Positions 52,934-63,559 of a stretch of 64,000 nucleotides of DNA are shown piece after piece; the first letter of the stretch is position 1, and the number at the start of each line of letters is the position of its first letter. The translations under genes and the position numbers were made by a program. Below the pieces are notes generated by a model. It had not been told where the DNA came from. It saw only the letters and a program-made list of their open reading frames with translations, and made no database searches. This stretch comes from Candidatus Bathyarchaeota archaeon (GTDB lineage Archaea; Thermoproteota; Bathyarchaeia; Bathyarchaeales; Bathycorpusculaceae), in assembly GCA_026014595.1 (NCBI GenBank), contig JAOZHY010000002.1:124001-188000 (forward strand), in the 5' to 3' direction.

Positions 52934-55474
52934 ATGGTGAAAAAAATGAAAAAAGAAACTTCAAAGAAAAAAATGATGCGTATCGCTATTGCTATATTGT
53001 TAATGCTTTCTATGGCAGTTTCAGTTCCATTAATTTCAGTTGCAAACGCTGCTTCGTATCCAACGTACTCTTTCATAAGCGTCTCACCGAACCCCATTGG
53101 CAAAGGACAAACTGTCAATGTCAACTTCTGGGTGAACGTACCGGTAGGTGGCTTCTCAAACATAACGGTGAAAGTAACGAAACCAGGCGGAACCACCGAC
53201 ACTCTGGGGCCGTTCACCGCTGATCTAACAGGTGGAGCATACACCACTTACATCCCAAATACTGTCGGTAATTACACTTTTCAAATGAGTTTTGCAGGAC
53301 AGACAATAGGTGGTAGCTACTGGGAACCGAGCAGCAGCAATGTATTTACATTAACCGTGCAAGAGGAACCGATTGGCTATCCGCCCGAAACGCCTCTTCC
53401 AACGAAATATTGGACACGACCAATCTACGCGGAAAACAACAATTGGTATTTGATTGCGGGCAACTGGCTAAGCTTGTGTGGAAACGTGTTATCAGAACCC
53501 GGCTTATATAATTCAAGCGGAAATTACAACCCCTATACTACTGCGCCTAACAGCGGACATATACTGTGGACCAAGCCCCTAGCGTTTGGCGGAATGATCG
53601 GTGGAGAATACGGCAATACCCAAACAAGCAACTTTGCCTCAACTGTGCAGGACGAGTCGAAATTCATGCCCATAATCATGAACGGCGTAATTTATCAAAC
53701 AATGGTTCCCGGATCGGCCGCTAACCCCGCAGGATGGCAAGCAGTGGACCTACGCACTGGGCAAACATTATGGACAAAGAACACCACCGATTACTTACTT
53801 TGCGGCCAAATTCTGAATGTGGTTACACCCCAGCAATATGGCGCTACGGCCTTCTTGTGGAGTAACCCTCTTGCCCCGGTTCCAGGAATTCCACCTTTCC
53901 AGATTAACTACGTAGGCAGCGATTTACATTTGAATGACGCTATGACAGGTAACTACATTTTGACAATTACTAACGGTCCTGGGGGTTATCACACAGGCGG
54001 CATGACAATAGATGAGCAGGGTGATCTAATTTTCTACTACGTTAACGCGACCGATAATACACTTAACATGTGGAATTCTACCGAGTGCATACGAGCACAA
54101 TGGCCTTTCCCTATCTCCCTCTTCACGCAGTTCTGGCGAACGCCGCAAAATGCAGTTCTCGACTTTGGACCGGGAATAGAATGGAGCGTCCCATTGGCAA
54201 ATAACGTCTCAGGTGTCCCGTTGAATCCGCCAGGTCTCAGCATAGCTGGAATAGGCAGCGACGTGATACTCATGACTCAATATAAAGCCGTTGCAGGATT
54301 TACTCAGTCGGGCTGGCAAGTTGAAGCAGGATACAGTGCAGTCGACGGCAGACAGCTTTGGATAACCAATCGAACTCAGACTCCAGGTTCAATTGTCCTT
54401 GGAGGCAGCAACCCATCCAATTCGTTCACTATGAGCCGGGGTGTCTATGTGGAAATCACGCAATCCACTTTCAAAATTAGCGGATACAGCCAGACCACAG
54501 GACAACAAATATGGGGGCCAGTGACATTGCCAGACCCTAATCCGTTCAGCTCCCTTGGCATGGCTGCCCAGGCGGCTAACGATACAATCTACATAATCGG
54601 CTATGGAGGAGACTGTTGGGCTTACAATATCTTAACTGGCGAATTTAAATGGCATTACAAAACTCCGAGCAGCATCGAGTCACCTTACGGTGTGTTTCCT
54701 TTTTGGACCTACCCAATGTCAACTGTTGCTGACGGCAAAATCTTCATCGCCGAGGGCCATGAGTACAGTCCACCCCTGTTCCATGGAGCAAAAGAAGTGG
54801 TTCTAAACATTACAGACGGCAGCCTCATTTGGAGCATCAGCGGCTTTTACGTTCAGACTCCCGCCGCTATTTCGGATGGCATAATGGCAACGTCTAATTC
54901 CTACGATAACCAAATCTATGCTTTCGGCAAAGGCCCCACCAAGGTGACGGTTAATGCACCTATTGTTGGCGTGACAACTTCTACTCCTATAACGATCAGC
55001 GGTACCGTGACTGACATTTCTGCTGGTGCTTCGCAACAAGCGGTTGCAGCGAACTTCCCCAATGGTTTGCCATGCGTTTCCGACGCTAGCATGTCACAGT
55101 TTATGGAAGCTGTTTACATGCAACAGCCAATGCCAAATAATGTAACTGGAGTTCCAATTTCAATCGATGTTCTCGACGCTAACGGCAACTACCGTAACAT
55201 TGGCACTACCACAAGTGATGCCAGCGGCGCGTTTGGCTTTACTTGGACGCCTGACATTCCAGGCGACTACAAAGTTATCGCCACATTCGTAGGCTCAGAA
55301 TCGTACTACGGCTCTTCCGCTGTAACATACTTCCACGCAAGCGAAGCACCCTCTGTTACTCCTGTGCCTACGCCTGTTCCGCAGGCACCTGTTGAAACGT
55401 ACTTTACCGTCTCGACAATTGCCATAATCGCCGCAATCGCAATTGCAGTCGTGTTGCTGTTCAGGAAGAAGTAG
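52934..55474 (+). CDS. PQQ-type beta-propeller surface protein
   Basis: About 846 residues with the same architecture as the 48.8-kb gene: signal peptide (MRIAIAILLMLSMAVSVPLI), Ig-like unit (SPNPIGKGQTVNVNFWVNVP), propeller repeats (GWQAVDLRTGQTLWTKNT, YSAVDGRQLWITNRTQ), second Ig-like unit and C-terminal helix with VLLFRKK. ATG at 52934 is preferred over 52913 because the likely box A, GGCTTTTAAG near 52890, puts the transcript start around 52918. It is divergent from the double-Lrp regulator. Ligand unknown. Confidence 0.8.
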   Translation: MVKKMKKETSKKKMMRIAIAILLMLSMAVSVPLISVANAASYPTYSFISVSPNPIGKGQTVNVNFWVNVPVGGFSNITVKVTKPGGTTDTLGPFTADLTGGAYTTYIPNTVGNYTFQMSFAGQTIGGSYWEPSSSNVFTLTVQEEPIGYPPETPLPTKYWTRPIYAENNNWYLIAGNWLSLCGNVLSEPGLYNSSGNYNPYTTAPNSGHILWTKPLAFGGMIGGEYGNTQTSNFASTVQDESKFMPIIMNGVIYQTMVPGSAANPAGWQAVDLRTGQTLWTKNTTDYLLCGQILNVVTPQQYGATAFLWSNPLAPVPGIPPFQINYVGSDLHLNDAMTGNYILTITNGPGGYHTGGMTIDEQGDLIFYYVNATDNTLNMWNSTECIRAQWPFPISLFTQFWRTPQNAVLDFGPGIEWSVPLANNVSGVPLNPPGLSIAGIGSDVILMTQYKAVAGFTQSGWQVEAGYSAVDGRQLWITNRTQTPGSIVLGGSNPSNSFTMSRGVYVEITQSTFKISGYSQTTGQQIWGPVTLPDPNPFSSLGMAAQAANDTIYIIGYGGDCWAYNILTGEFKWHYKTPSSIESPYGVFPFWTYPMSTVADGKIFIAEGHEYSPPLFHGAKEVVLNITDGSLIWSISGFYVQTPAAISDGIMATSNSYDNQIYAFGKGPTKVTVNAPIVGVTTSTPITISGTVTDISAGASQQAVAANFPNGLPCVSDASMSQFMEAVYMQQPMPNNVTGVPISIDVLDANGNYRNIGTTTSDASGAFGFTWTPDIPGDYKVIATFVGSESYYGSSAVTYFHASEAPSVTPVPTPVPQAPVETYFTVSTIAIIAAIAIAVVLLFRKK

Positions 55475-55651
55475 CCATGCAGGAAACGCGCAAAAACAAT
55501 CTTTCCCCCATTTTTTTGGGTTACGCATAGGCTAAACGGGGCTGAGAGGGTTTTGGACGGGAAAATCGCAATTGCAGTAGTTTTTAAGCAGTTTGCATTT
55601 TTCTTTTCTCCTTTAGTTTCCGCCGTCCAGAGCCCCAGCAAACCTACAACG
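55475..55651 (+). repeat. 3' flank repeat, copy B
   Basis: The second copy of the element after 51417, about 85% identical by eye. GGACGG at 55555-55560 can pair with CCGTCC at 55623-55628. Both copies directly follow a propeller gene stop codon. The SRP RNA gene lies 40 bases further on, on the other strand. Confidence 0.75.
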
Positions 55652-55689
55652 CATATCAGGTTTAAGCCAAGAATCTTTATTTTAAAGAT

Positions 55690-56014
55690 AATAGCGGTGG
55701 ATCACTGCGGTTCGACGCCCAGACTCCGCCCAGAACCCTCCAACCCTAAACTCGTACCCGCACCCCCTTGAGCGCTGAACGTCCAGACTTAGGTTGCTCT
55801 CTCCCGAGCCTGGCCAGGTTCACCTGGCAAACCATGAAACCGGCTTCCCTACGGAAACCGCACACAGACCGCCAGCCGCAAAGGACGGATAGTCAACGTT
55901 TCGGAAAGGAAGGTCCAGATGGCCTTTGGCGCCTCATCCGCAGATGTCAGCCCGTCGTATAGAGGGTTTACGGTGCAATGGACCCCTACCCCACCGCCTA
56001 AGACCCACCGCCGA
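55690..56014 (-). ncRNA. archaeal signal recognition particle (7S) RNA
   Basis: Read on the minus strand, the S-domain has the conserved SRP54-binding helix 8, with CCAGGTGAACCTGGCCAGGC running into a GGGA tetraloop and GAGAGCAACC (about 55828-55795). The 5' and 3' ends pair: GGCGGTGG (56012-56005) with CCACCGCT (55700-55693). The ~325-base length fits archaeal SRP RNA. A box A, ACTTTATAGT, lies near 56043-56034 upstream. It scaffolds SRP19 and SRP54 for targeting secreted proteins. Exact ends are approximate. Confidence 0.85.
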
Positions 56015-56141
56015 AGGTATAGAGCGAGTACAAAACTATAAAGTTTTATCTTGTGAGGCGAGTTATATTCTGAATTCATAATTCTTTATATATACGATAT
56101 ACCTAGTTGTAAGGGAAAGCAACCAAACAAAGGAAGATTGT

Positions 56142-57633
56142 ATGAAAAAACAAAAATCTTCTGGGAACGCTTCTCATCACAATCGCAGTTATCAGCTTGA
56201 TCACGCCGCTCGCACGAGCCGACACACTTGTCAAAACCGATTTTGAACAGGAAAGCTTCGCCAAAACAGTCGACTACTTCGACTACGTCCGCGCCTACGC
56301 CACGCTGCACGGGGTTCCAACTCCAGAGAACTTCGACAAGTGGCATGCTAACATGTACATGACTTACGTGAACAGCAGTGGCTTGAAAATGCTCTACGCA
56401 GGGCTCGAAGAGATAACTACGGACGAATCTGCGTACCTGAGAATTCCGATGCAGTCTTTCATCATGGCTTACAAGACTAACGAGAACAACCGTGATGTCG
56501 TCCTTGCCTCCACGTTTCTCATGCTCATGGCATTCAACGAAACCAATAACACGCTTTACCCTGACTCACCCGACAGAAACGACATTCTCTTCGCTTCATT
56601 CAGTCTCGGCTTCGACCTCAGCAATCTCGGTGCAACACTGCCGGTGCTAAACAGCAAAACCGAAACCATCCCGCTAACGCACGAAGGCAACCAATGGACC
56701 TGGGGCATGAAGTACACTAACCTCACCGCGCTATGGTGGAGAACATGGATAAACCCCAACAATCCTCACTTCGACAATAGTTGGCCGCTTGCGCTAACGG
56801 TTTATGATGAATTGACATTCACCTACACGCTTACTATCGACCCAGCCTCGGGAACCGCTACGTTGCAAGAAAACCATGTAATCGGGAGAATGCGTCACCT
56901 CTTCGTCGGCGTATTACCCCTGCTATGGACATACTACAACAGCACAGGCAACTATGGCATGTTGGGCAGGAAAATCAGCAACGAGACCATCTACGACTAC
57001 ATCCAGAACAACGGGCTTGAGATTAGCATCATAAACTTCCAAACCTCAGTGATAGCAGACCACGAAACCTACAGCCAGACACCCGCTGGACAAAACGTCA
57101 CTGACACGGAAGTGCCAGTCACCGATACTTCCATAAACACGTATGCGGATGATGGCGAAAAAATCTTCACCGCCGACTTCTGCACCAAAAAATCCTACGA
57201 CCTCTACAACTACACCGCCGACTCCACAGAAACCCAATTTGAAACATATGACTCAACGGCTCGAACCGCTAAAATTGCTGGTTACGCAGGGAACGCAGGC
57301 TTGTTTGCTTATCATATAGGCTTGATGAAGTTCCTTCCTCTCGTCGTTGTTCACATGTACCCCGCACTCTTCGCTAAATCCCTCTCAACAATCGCAAACA
57401 TGAGCCGAGCCAACTACTTCTACATAATTGCTTACCCGCATTACAGTGGATACCGCGTTGTGCACGACCCCACGTTCACTGCCTACATTGCTGCAAGCCA
57501 ATCCAGCACACCTAGCACGCCAACAAGTGGCGGCGCAGTAATAATGGCAACCGCCATAATCATTATTGTCGTGGGATTAGCCATTGGGGTGCTTCTGACT
57601 CGGCGAAAGCTCAAACGTCAGTGGCCCAGCTAA
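56142..57633 (+). CDS. secreted, C-terminally anchored protein with disrupted signal peptide start
   Basis: About 495 residues. The main frame has a signal-peptide-like stretch (LLGTLLITIAVISLITPLAR) whose natural ATG at 56142 is one base out of frame; removing one A from the six-A run at 56145-56150 joins them. The first in-frame start is otherwise TTG at 56197, which would cut the signal. The exterior domain is long, with sequons; a C-terminal helix is present (AVIMATAIIIIVVGLAIGVL) with RRKLKRQ. A TTTATATATAC box A is near 56090. No family is recognised. Confidence 0.7.
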
Positions 57634-57670
57634 AACCTTGCCTTTTTTTTCTTTTAGTGAACGTCGTTTC

Positions 57671-58489
57671 CTAAGCATTGTGTTGTTTTGCGGATTCTTT
57701 TAGTTTGCACGCGGTCTTCTCAATTTCATTAAGCATCTGGTGAACGTTGCTTCTACATCGGGAAACGATGTTAACGAAGGCGCTGCCCACGATGGCGCCG
57801 TCAGCGCCAGCTCCGATGACGGCTTTAACATGCTCTGGCTTTGAAATTCCGAACCCAACAGCCAACGGCACGCGACCACGGGTGACTGGAAGCACTCTCT
57901 GGATAAGTTGAATCGTTGAATGCTCCATAGCCGCTTGCTCTCCAGTAACTCCGAAGTGACTGACAAGATAGAGGAAGCCCGATGTGGACTCGACTATCCG
58001 CTGAAGACGCGCGGCAGAAGTGGAGGGCGCCGCAAGAAAAATCGTGTCCACCCCGCAGGTCTCCGCAGCCTCCTTATAATCCGCCGCTTCTTCCACAGGA
58101 AGGTCAGCCACAATCACCCCGTCAACGCCGCTACTTTTCGCCAAGCCGAAGAATTTGTCAAGTCCCATCCTGAAGACGGGGTTGTAATACGTCAAAATCG
58201 CCACGGGCACGTCACGCTGGTTCTTGATTTCTCCAACCATTTCCAGCACCATCTTCGGCGTCGTTCCCGCCTGCAACGCGCGCACGCTGGCAGCCTGAAT
58301 CGTAGGACCATCTGCAATTGGGTCAGAGAACGGAATTCCCAGCTCGAGAATGTCCACGCCACCTTTGACGAGTGCTTCGGCAATTATAGGCGTAAGCTTG
58401 GGTTCAGGGTCGCCAGCCGTAACGTAACCCACGAGTGCGCCTTCGCCCTGAGCCTTCAGGCTCTGGAAAACCTTGCTTATCCGGCTCAT
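57671..58489 (-). CDS. trpA: tryptophan synthase alpha subunit
   Basis: A 272-residue TIM-barrel enzyme that cleaves indole-3-glycerol phosphate to indole. Catalytic residues are in [20 protein letters not shown] (Glu and Asp); the phosphate loop is [12 protein letters not shown] and [12 protein letters not shown]. It is the last gene of the operon and overlaps trpB by four bases. All motifs are intact. Confidence 0.95.
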   Translation of the reverse strand: MSRISKVFQSLKAQGEGALVGYVTAGDPEPKLTPIIAEALVKGGVDILELGIPFSDPIADGPTIQAASVRALQAGTTPKMVLEMVGEIKNQRDVPVAILTYYNPVFRMGLDKFFGLAKSSGVDGVIVADLPVEEAADYKEAAETCGVDTIFLAAPSTSAARLQRIVESTSGFLYLVSHFGVTGEQAAMEHSTIQLIQRVLPVTRGRVPLAVGFGISKPEHVKAVIGAGADGAIVGSAFVNIVSRCRSNVHQMLNEIEKTACKLKESAKQHNA

Positions 58490-59700
58490 ATTTTCACTCC
58501 CAGAAAATCAGCCACAACCTCGACGTCCTTGTCTCCTCGCCCCGACAACGTCACAACAATCGCTTGGTCACGCCTCATTTTCGGCGCCAGCTTCATAGCG
58601 AAAGCAAGTGCATGTGCAGATTCCAAAGCGGGAACTATGCCCTCCTCCCGTGAAAGTGTGCAAAAAGCATTCACTGCCTCCTCGTCCGTCGCCGTGGCGT
58701 ACTCGGCTCTCTGCAGCGTTTTCAAGAACGAGTGTTCGGGTCCGACGCCGGGATAATCCAAGCCTGCGGATACGCTGTGCGTGTTCAGTATCTGCCCTTC
58801 ATTGTCTTGGAGCACATAGGTTAGCATACCGTGAAAGACTCCTTCTGCACCGGCGCCCAATGAAGCGGAGTGCTTGCCCGACTCAATTCCCTGTCCCGCT
58901 GCTTCAACGCCGTAAAGCTGCACCTCAGGGCAATCCTCGAACGGGTAGAACGTACCTATGGCGTTGCTTCCTCCGCCCACGCAGGCAACCAACGCGTCTG
59001 GCAATCGTTGCTCCTTCTGCAGGAACTGCTCTCTCAACTCGCAGCCGATGACACTTTGGAAGTCGCGCACCATCATGGGGTATGGGTGGGGACCCACAAC
59101 TGACCCGATGAGGTAATAGGTGCTTTTGAGGTTAGTAACCCAGTCTCTCATGGCTTCGTTTATGGAGTCCTTCAGCGTTTTAGAACCAGACTCTACTGGG
59201 TGCACTTCTGCGTTCAGCAGCCGCATCCTGAAAACGTTAAGCCTCTGCCTTTTCATGTCTTCAGCGCCCATGTACACCTCCGCTTTCAAGCCCAATGCGG
59301 CACATGCCATTGCTGTGGCAACGCCGTGCTGACCCGCGCCTGTTTCCGCGATGACCCGTGTTTTGCCCATTCGCTTAGCGAGTAGCGCTTGCCCGAGTGT
59401 GTTGTTAATTTTGTGGGCGCCGCCGTGAGCTAAATCCTCCCGTTTCAAGTAAATCTTCGCTCCGCCTAGTTTCCGCGTGAAATTTTCTGCGTAGTACAGC
59501 GGGGTTGGTCGCCCAGCATACTCCGAAAGATAATACTTTAGCTGCTTCTTGAAGCTTGGGTCTTCTCTGGCTTCCACGTATGCCTCTTCCAGCTCCTTAA
59601 TCGCTGACATCAAGATTTCTGGAACGAAGCGTCCGCCGTATTTTCCGAATTTTCCCTCAACAGGGTAACTGCTCAGTTTTCTCATCTTATCGCTCTTCAT
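58486..59700 (-). CDS. trpB: tryptophan synthase beta subunit (TrpB1 type)
   Basis: A 404-residue PLP enzyme that joins indole and serine. The PLP lysine is in [19 protein letters not shown], the following motif is [20 protein letters not shown], and the phosphate-binding glycines are [13 protein letters not shown]. The N-terminus [20 protein letters not shown] is of TrpB1 type, which pairs with TrpA. It overlaps trpC and trpA by four bases each. Confidence 0.96.
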   Translation of the reverse strand: MKSDKMRKLSSYPVEGKFGKYGGRFVPEILMSAIKELEEAYVEAREDPSFKKQLKYYLSEYAGRPTPLYYAENFTRKLGGAKIYLKREDLAHGGAHKINNTLGQALLAKRMGKTRVIAETGAGQHGVATAMACAALGLKAEVYMGAEDMKRQRLNVFRMRLLNAEVHPVESGSKTLKDSINEAMRDWVTNLKSTYYLIGSVVGPHPYPMMVRDFQSVIGCELREQFLQKEQRLPDALVACVGGGSNAIGTFYPFEDCPEVQLYGVEAAGQGIESGKHSASLGAGAEGVFHGMLTYVLQDNEGQILNTHSVSAGLDYPGVGPEHSFLKTLQRAEYATATDEEAVNAFCTLSREEGIVPALESAHALAFAMKLAPKMRRDQAIVVTLSGRGDKDVEVVADFLGVKI

Positions 59701-60476
59701 GATGTTAACACGAACTCCTTAACCTTCTCCTCTACGTTGTCAGTCGCCATAATAGCTGAACCGATTAAGAAAGCTTTGGCGCCACATCCGCGCAGAAAAC
59801 GCAAATCCGCCGGCGCTTTGATGCCGCTTTCGCTTATCACAATTTTCCCTTTCACATCGTTACTCTCCAAGATGCGTTCAGTTACGCGCAAGTCAACTTT
59901 CAACGTCGCCAAATCTCGATTGTTAATACCTATCAAGTCCGCATTGCTGTCCACGGCGCGGCGGAACTCGGTCTCTGAGTGCGCTTCAAGTATCACCTCG
60001 AGACCTTTGGAGTGAGCGTTCGCAATCATCTCTTGCATGCCGCATTCGCCGTAGCCCCTGTCGAAAAGGGATACGATTAACAGCACAGCATTGGCGCCTA
60101 GTTTTGAAGCCGCCTCAAGCTGCACAGGGCTTATGATTATGTCTTTCATCAGGATGGGCAGTTTCACCGTTTTCCGTGCTTCGGCAAGCGAACGAAGAGA
60201 ACCGTGGAAGTGTTTTGGTTCCGTTAACACTGAGATGCCGACAGCCCCGCCTTTCGCCATGTCTTTCGCAATTTCAGCCACATTAACGTCTCCTCTAATG
60301 GTTCCCAACGACGGGGAAGCTGCTTTAATTTCGGTGATGACGGGGACAGTTTTGCTTTTCAAGATTGCTTTTTTCAAGCCGACGCTGGATCCTGCGGTTT
60401 CCGCCACAAAGTCGTAATAGCCCGACTTTATCGTTTCTTTTGCGTCGCGCGCAAGCACATCAAGAAAGTCATTCAT
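59697..60476 (-). CDS. trpC: indole-3-glycerol phosphate synthase
   Basis: A 259-residue TIM-barrel enzyme. [20 protein letters not shown] holds the catalytic Lys and SPS loop, [18 protein letters not shown] another catalytic Lys, and [15 protein letters not shown] and [16 protein letters not shown] the phosphate-binding strands. It closes the indole ring from CdRP. No TrpF domain is fused, and no trpF gene is in the operon. It overlaps trpD by eight bases. Confidence 0.95.
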   Translation of the reverse strand: MNDFLDVLARDAKETIKSGYYDFVAETAGSSVGLKKAILKSKTVPVITEIKAASPSLGTIRGDVNVAEIAKDMAKGGAVGISVLTEPKHFHGSLRSLAEARKTVKLPILMKDIIISPVQLEAASKLGANAVLLIVSLFDRGYGECGMQEMIANAHSKGLEVILEAHSETEFRRAVDSNADLIGINNRDLATLKVDLRVTERILESNDVKGKIVISESGIKAPADLRFLRGCGAKAFLIGSAIMATDNVEEKVKEFVLTS

Positions 60477-61530
60477 ACTTTGCCTCTAACTCCTCCAGTT
60501 TCGCTGAGTCTCCATCAGAGGCTTTGATTAGAGCTTTAAGCTTCTTGTAGGCAGCTCCGCTCTCGATTGATTTGCGTGCTGATTCCATGCCGTAACTGAA
60601 GTCTTCTGCTGCCCCGCCCACGATGATTCCTGCGGCGCTGTTGACGAGCACTATCTCCACTTTCGCATCATCCATCGAACAGTGCCCCGTCAGAATCCTG
60701 AACAGCGTCTCGGCGCTTTCATCAGGCGCTGTGCCGCTTATGTCCGCTATCTGTGCCTGTTTGACTCCGAAATCGTTTGGCGCAAGCTCCATGGTTGCGA
60801 CTTCACCCTCTTTTAGCCATGAAATAACAGTTTTGCCAACTGTACTAATCTCGTCCAGCCCGTCCAAGCCGTGGACAACCATTGCCTCTTCGCAGCCGAG
60901 TCTCTTCAACGCGTAAGCAAGAGGCTCCGTTAGTTTCTGGTCGTAGACTCCAAGCAGTTGAGCGTTAGCAGAAGCCGGGTTCGTTAAGGGACCGAGGACG
61001 TTGAATATGGTGCGGATGCCAATTTCTTTTCTCGGTGCAGAAGCGTACTTCATGGCTGGGTGAAAGGCTGGAGCGAACATAAAGCCGACGCCTACATGCT
61101 CGATTGCGTGTTCAACCGCCTCAGGTTTCATGTTCAGGTTGAGTCCAAGCTTCTCCAGCACGTCAGCGCTTCCGCAGCCGCTGGTTACCGAACGGTTCCC
61201 ATGCTTCGCTATGGCGACGCCAGCGCCAGCAACAACGAAAGCCGCGGCTGTGCTTATGTTAAAAGTTTTGATTTTGTCCCCGCCCGTTCCGCAAGTGTCA
61301 ACAAGGCGACCATTGAAGCTGGGGCGGATTTGGAGGCAGTGCTCTCGCATAACCGAGGCGAATGCTATAAGCTCATCCACAGTTTCGCCCTTCATTCGCA
61401 ATGCTGTCAAGAACGCTGCTGTCTGCGCGTCCGTTGCTTTTCCCGACATGACCTCTCTCACGACTTCCCGAGATTCCTCGGGAGTAAGGCTGGCTCCTTC
61501 AATCAGCTTCTGTATTCCTTCTCGAATCAT
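60469..61530 (-). CDS. trpD: anthranilate phosphoribosyltransferase
   Basis: A 353-residue enzyme that transfers phosphoribose to anthranilate. The glycine-rich loop VDTCGTGGDKIKTFNISTA and the KHGNRSVTSGCGSADVLEKL region bind PRPP and anthranilate. N-terminal helical motif EESREVVREVMSGKATDAQT is present. It overlaps trpG and trpC by a few bases. Confidence 0.95.
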   Translation of the reverse strand: MIREGIQKLIEGASLTPEESREVVREVMSGKATDAQTAAFLTALRMKGETVDELIAFASVMREHCLQIRPSFNGRLVDTCGTGGDKIKTFNISTAAAFVVAGAGVAIAKHGNRSVTSGCGSADVLEKLGLNLNMKPEAVEHAIEHVGVGFMFAPAFHPAMKYASAPRKEIGIRTIFNVLGPLTNPASANAQLLGVYDQKLTEPLAYALKRLGCEEAMVVHGLDGLDEISTVGKTVISWLKEGEVATMELAPNDFGVKQAQIADISGTAPDESAETLFRILTGHCSMDDAKVEIVLVNSAAGIIVGGAAEDFSYGMESARKSIESGAAYKKLKALIKASDGDSAKLEELEAKYE

Positions 61531-62114
61531 TTTGTTTCACCGTCAAGAAAATTCTTCAGAATGAGCTTTCCATCTTCGCAAAGTATCGATTCAGGATGGA
61601 ACTGCACGCCGTCGATTGGGTATTTGATATGGCGGATGCCCATGATTTCCCCGTCGTCGATGGCTTCCGCGGTTATTTCGAGACACGGCGGAATGGACTG
61701 CTTATCGCCAGCCAGCGAGTGATAACGCGTTGCCGTGAAGGGATTACGGACGCCCTTGAAAATGCCCTTCTCATCATGCCTTATGGTGCAGGTTTTCCCG
61801 TGCATCAGCTTCTTTGCAGAGACTATTTTGCCACCGAAGGCATGGATTATTCCCTGATGACCCAGGCACACGCCCAAGGTGGGAACCATGCGGCTCATGC
61901 TCCGCAGAATTTCTGTGCAAACGCCGAAGTAACGCGTGTCTTCTGGAGTGCCTGGACCTGGAGAAATCACGATTCTGTCAGGCTTAAGCGCAGTCAGCCG
62001 CTTCAACGTTGCTTGGTCGTTTCGGTAAACCACTGTTTCTGCGCCGAGTTCTCCGATGTACTGGACAAGGTTGTAAACGAAGGAATCGTAGTTGTCGATA
62101 ACCAGCACTTTCAA
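61527..62114 (-). CDS. trpG: anthranilate synthase glutamine amidotransferase subunit
   Basis: A 195-residue class I amidotransferase. The oxyanion/nucleophile motif is VCLGHQGI with the catalytic Cys, and the His/Glu pair is in VQFHPESIL. The N-terminus VLVIDNYDSFVYNLVQYIGE is typical. It supplies ammonia from glutamine to TrpE. It overlaps trpE and trpD by four bases each. Confidence 0.96.
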   Translation of the reverse strand: MKVLVIDNYDSFVYNLVQYIGELGAETVVYRNDQATLKRLTALKPDRIVISPGPGTPEDTRYFGVCTEILRSMSRMVPTLGVCLGHQGIIHAFGGKIVSAKKLMHGKTCTIRHDEKGIFKGVRNPFTATRYHSLAGDKQSIPPCLEITAEAIDDGEIMGIRHIKYPIDGVQFHPESILCEDGKLILKNFLDGETK

Positions 62115-63524
62115 GCTGTCTCGCCTCCAGCAGCCGCAAGCGCCTTCATCAAAGCTTCGGCTTTATGGTTGGTTTCGAACCACTCGCGTTCTGGAACTGA
62201 ATCCGCCACGATGCCCGCGCCAACTTGAATATGCGCTTGATTTTTGTCGGCGAAGAGAGTTCGGATAGTTATAGCGAAGTCCGCGTTTCCGTTGTAGGAG
62301 AAGTAGCCGACGGCGCCAGCGTATGGTCCTCTCCTTGTGGGCTCCAGTTCTTCGATTATTTCCATGGCGCGGACTTTGGGCGCTCCGGAAACCGTGCCCG
62401 CGGGAAAAACCGCTCGGAGGGCATCGTAGCTTTCCAAGCCTTCTTCAAGGTCGCCGACCACCTGCGAAACGATGTGTTGCACGTGACTGTATTTGTGAAC
62501 CTTCATGAACTCTGGCACGTGTACGCTGCCGAACTTGGCAACCTTCCCAACATCATTCCTTGCCAAATCCACCAGCATCACGTGTTCAGCGCGTTCTTTG
62601 GGGTCTGCCAGCAGTTCTCGGGCTAACCGCCTGTTTTCGCTGGGCTTTTTCCCGCACGGTCTGGTTCCAGCAATGGGGAAAGTCTCAACTCTTCGGTTGT
62701 CAACTCTGACAAGCATTTCTGGGCTGGAACCAACGATTTGCCTGTCGCCAGATTTGAGGAAGTACATGTAAGGTGATGGGTTTATGTCGTGTAGTGAACG
62801 GTAAAACGTTATTAGGTCGCCGCGAACGTAAAAGTCGTAGCGTTTGGAGAGAACCACCTGAAAGATGTCTCCTGCAGTGACGTATTCTTTGGCTTTTTCC
62901 ACCGCTTTCTCGAAACGTTCCTTTTTGATGTTTACTTTCGGCTGAGTGTATGATAAGGCGTCGGAATCGTCAGGCTGCTTTATGAGTTCTGCAATCTCTG
63001 CGAGGCGGTTGACACTGGCGTAGTAGTAGAATGCGCTTCTTTGGCGGTGGTCGAAAACTATGCCGTCGTCGAAAATTCCTAGTTCAGCGTCGGGAAAATT
63101 CAAGTCGTCACCCGCTATTTGGGGGAGTTTTTCCCAGTACCGCACCGCGTCGTAAGAGATGTATCCAACGGCTCCTCCGACAAAACGGAATTTTTCGTTT
63201 GGAACAGCGCAGCTCTTTACGAGTTTCTCGAGGATAAGCAGGGGGTCACTTGCCCTCTCTGCGTTTTCTTCACCAGTATTCTGGTCACGGATTGCGGCTG
63301 ACCCGTTTTTTACGCTGATGGTTAAACGCGGGTTGAAGCCTATGAACGAGTACTGCGCGAGTTTCCGTGGACCTTCTATGGATTCGAGGATGTAGGCTGT
63401 TTCGTAGTTCTTGTGAAGCTTTGAGAATATTTCGAGGGGCGATTGGGTGAAGGGTAGTTTTTTAAAATTCAGTTTGTGGGCTTCGTGGATGGTTGATTGG
63501 GTTGACCCAAATGCGATTCCCCAT
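62111..63524 (-). CDS. trpE: anthranilate synthase aminase subunit (start frameshifted)
   Basis: The C-terminal ~350 residues are a clear Trp[61 protein letters not shown] and [16 protein letters not shown]. Upstream, the same frame continues with tryptophan-feedback-type sequence ([20 protein letters not shown]) but has no canonical start until an out-of-frame ATG at 63524. AAGGAG lies nine bases before that ATG. Removing one G from the GGGG run (63522-63519) gives a complete protein starting [10 protein letters not shown]. If GTG at 63145 were used, the feedback site would be lost. Confidence 0.9.
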
Positions 63525-63559
63525 GTTGCAGTGCTCCTTAAGTTCTGAACATTACAGAA

